Shown here piece after piece: positions 6,497 through 7,570 of a stretch of DNA of 7,570 bases (position 1 is the stretch's first letter; each line of letters begins with the position of its first letter). The DNA is from CBFDBT01 sp965603115. Lineage in GTDB: Bacteria; Pseudomonadota; Alphaproteobacteria; Sphingomonadales; Kordiimonadaceae. The notes below the pieces were generated by a model. That model worked only from the letters and a program-made list of their open reading frames with translations, was not told the origin of the DNA and did no database searches. The translations under genes and the position numbers were made by a program. The stretch covers positions 1 through 7,570 of the forward strand of contig CBFDBT010000130.1 of NCBI GenBank assembly GCA_965603115.1. The letters are read 5' to 3'.

Positions 6497-6526
6497 ATAA
6501 TAACACCACGTAAGCCATCTTGGCAA
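6497..6526 (-). promoter_or_regulatory. Predicted sigma-70-type promoter of mscS
   Basis: On the minus strand TTGCCA (5 of 6 bases match the -35 consensus; 6521-6526) is separated by 18 bp from TATTAT (5 of 6 match the -10 consensus; 6497-6502). The expected start near 6490 gives a leader of about 28 nt that contains the strong AGGGAGA ribosome site. This also supports ATG 6462, since the longer alternative would begin upstream of the predicted transcript start. Confidence 0.6.
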
Positions 6527-6557
6527 ACTGGCAATTGCCCCCTCCGTGCGGGATACT

Positions 6558-6573
6558 ATGAAACAAGTTTCAT
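6558..6573. promoter_or_regulatory. 16-bp perfect inverted repeat, operator candidate
   Basis: ATGAAAC-AA-GTTTCAT has 7-bp arms around a 2-bp centre, in the 140-bp region between divergent mscS and the membrane protein gene at 6603. It overlaps a weak possible -10 (TATGAA at 6557-6562, with TTGCCC 16 bp upstream) for the rightward gene and lies upstream of the mscS promoter. A second palindrome, GGCAATTGCC, is at 6530-6539. The form suits a dimeric regulator such as a TetR- or GntR-type protein, but no family is identified. Confidence 0.4.
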
Positions 6574-6602
6574 TTGATAACAATATCTACTAGGCTAATT
6601 GA

Positions 6603-7220
6603 ATGAGCAAAAAAATTAACAATAAATATTTCTTTGGGGTGATGCCTCTTATTGCAGGCATGTTTTTTTTAACATTCATCGGCCTGCAATATATTGGGTT
6701 TGTATTCGACCCATACGCTTTGGAAAATTTTGAACCTACAAAACAAGAACTTCGCCTTTCGCAAGAACAGCAAGATGCCGTTTTGGCTGGCAAAAAAATG
6801 AAGGCCACCATTTTTGGTTTTGCGAATTTCTTACCAGACCCACTCAATCGCCTTAGCTTTGCTACTATTCCGGTCATGTGTTTTATTTGGCTTTTTGTAC
6901 TTTTCAGAAAGTTCGGCAAGGACGGTATAGCCCTTGAGATAACCGACGACATTCTAATTTTTCGCACCTACAAAGGAGAAGTTAGCCTCAACCGCTCTGA
7001 TATCCTCGAAATTATAAGAGAATCCCCAAGCGAAATTGAATTCAAAACCAGACTGGGCTCTCAATATTTATCAACAACGACGGTCAAAGACACCAACGCC
7101 AAAAGGCTTAAAGAAATCCTTGATGCATGGATGAGCAATGACTATGAGCTAAATGGCGTGAATGACATGCAAGACCTCAGCCCGCTTAAGGAACTGCCTG
7201 ATATACATCCGACTAAGTAG
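6603..7220 (+). CDS. Uncharacterised membrane protein with two transmembrane segments and a C-terminal PH-like cytosolic part
   Basis: I do not recognise a named family for this 205-residue protein. What can be seen: a basic N-terminus (MSKKINNK), TM1 at about 9-35, a loop of about 50 polar residues (36-83), and TM2 at about 84-102 followed by RKFGKDG. By the positive-inside rule both ends are cytoplasmic and the loop is outside. Residues about 108-160 alternate like a small beta barrel (IALEITDDILIFRTYKGEV, then LNRSDILEIIRES, then IEFKTRLG), and 162-178 form a helix ending in an invariant-looking Trp. This pattern resembles bacterial PH-like domains attached to membrane anchors, but that is an inference. 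The C-terminal 25 residues are acidic and probably disordered. The Shine-Dalgarno is weak (TAGG about 9 nt before ATG). The 3' end overlaps the convergent SulP gene by 8 bp. Confidence 0.75.
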   Translation: MSKKINNKYFFGVMPLIAGMFFLTFIGLQYIGFVFDPYALENFEPTKQELRLSQEQQDAVLAGKKMKATIFGFANFLPDPLNRLSFATIPVMCFIWLFVLFRKFGKDGIALEITDDILIFRTYKGEVSLNRSDILEIIRESPSEIEFKTRLGSQYLSTTTVKDTNAKRLKEILDAWMSNDYELNGVNDMQDLSPLKELPDIHPTK

Positions 7221-7569
7221 CTTTATCCATAGTTTCGTCATAGTCGACCGCAACACCGTATTTCGGATCTTCGCTCGGTGCTTGCTCAACCATACTACCA
7301 GCTTTGTGCAGAAGCCTTTTACAGTCTTCACTCAAATGCCTCAAATGCAGCTTTTTCCCAGCCTTAGTATAGCGCTCTGCCAGCGCATCAATAGCCTGCA
7401 AACCTGAGTGGTCTACCACTCTGCTTTCGTCAAAATCTATAACAACATCGTCTGGATCATTTGCGGGGTCAAACAGGTTATTAAAATGCTCAACAGAGCC
7501 AAAAAAGAGTGGGCCTTCAATGCGGTAGACCTTTGATCCCTCTGCACTAATAAACTCTAAAGCATGAAT
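7213..7569 (-). CDS. SulP-family anion transporter, C-terminal STAS domain (5' part outside window)
   Basis: The frame is open from the right edge to a TAG at 7213, giving 118 residues with no start in the window. The sequence KVYRIEGPLFFGSVEHF, then DPDDVVIDFDESRVVDHSGLQAIDALAERY, then KKLHLRHLSEDCKRLLHKAG is the STAS domain that closes SulP/SLC26-type sulfate or bicarbonate transporters. In this domain the DHSG-type loop matches the phosphorylation/nucleotide loop of anti-sigma factor antagonists, and Ser is present. Residues after the domain (VEQAPSEDPKYGVAVDYD) are a short acidic tail. The membrane part would lie beyond the window, so which anion is carried cannot be judged. A GTG at 7419 inside the domain is not a real start, as the conserved fold begins well before it. 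The gene converges on the membrane protein gene with an 8-bp overlap. Confidence 0.9.
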   Translation of the reverse strand: MHALEFISAEGSKVYRIEGPLFFGSVEHFNNLFDPANDPDDVVIDFDESRVVDHSGLQAIDALAERYTKAGKKLHLRHLSEDCKRLLHKAGSMVEQAPSEDPKYGVAVDYDETMDKAT

Positions 7570-7570
7570 G

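Noticed and set aside
6463..6534. N-terminal extension of MscS from ATG 6534
   Set aside because: It would begin upstream of the predicted transcript start, lacks a good ribosome site, and adds a stretch not seen in the family. ATG 6462 has a strong AGGGAGA.
7213..7419. A separate 68-residue protein starting at GTG 7419
   Set aside because: The frame stays open to the window edge and the upstream residues complete the STAS domain, so this is the tail of a larger SulP gene.
1..7570. Search for mobile elements, CRISPR repeats, tRNA/rRNA genes, or a defence or biosynthetic cluster
   Set aside because: No transposase, integrase, spaced direct repeats, RNA-gene sequence or multi-gene accessory cassette was seen. 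Apart from the avidin-like gene and the unknown membrane protein, the window reads as ordinary chromosomal core genes.

Overview
The window looks like a chromosomal segment of an alphaproteobacterium of moderate GC (mid-40s percent judged by eye, not counted). The main evidence is the divergent block ubiA / rsmE-gshA, in which gshA encodes the GCS2-type glutamate-cysteine ligase common in Alphaproteobacteria. The proteobacterial-type ppa and an avidin of the rhizavidin/bradavidin kind agree with this. I see no phage, IS, integrase, CRISPR or RNA gene. Most of the window is core metabolism.

Layout. At the left edge is the 3' end of a GNAT acetyltransferase gene (+). It converges on, and overlaps by 8 bp, a small secreted avidin-family gene (-). 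The avidin gene is joined to gshA by a one-base TGATG stop/start overlap. Upstream of gshA on the same strand lies rsmE (16S rRNA U1498 methyltransferase). A 58-bp divergent region separates rsmE from ubiA (4-hydroxybenzoate polyprenyltransferase, ubiquinone pathway), which is followed by ppa (inorganic pyrophosphatase) and a strong stem-loop terminator. UbiA releases pyrophosphate and Ppa hydrolyses it, so that pairing makes metabolic sense. Next on the minus strand come an exported RNase Z/arylsulfatase-like metallo-beta-lactamase-fold protein and, upstream of it, an MscS-type mechanosensitive channel. A 140-bp divergent region follows, with a good mscS promoter and a perfect 16-bp inverted repeat. 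It leads to an unrecognised membrane protein with two transmembrane segments (+). That gene overlaps by 8 bp the 3' end of a SulP-family transporter gene (STAS domain, -) that runs off the right edge.

The most unusual item is the avidin-like protein. It keeps most of the biotin-pocket residues and a rhizavidin/bradavidin-type cysteine pair. It has Ser where streptavidin has the key Asp128 (Asn in avidin), and its translation appears to be coupled to glutathione biosynthesis. The second is the ubiA promoter, whose geometry predicts a leaderless mRNA and whose spacer contains a perfect 12-bp palindrome. I found no convincing new multi-gene system.
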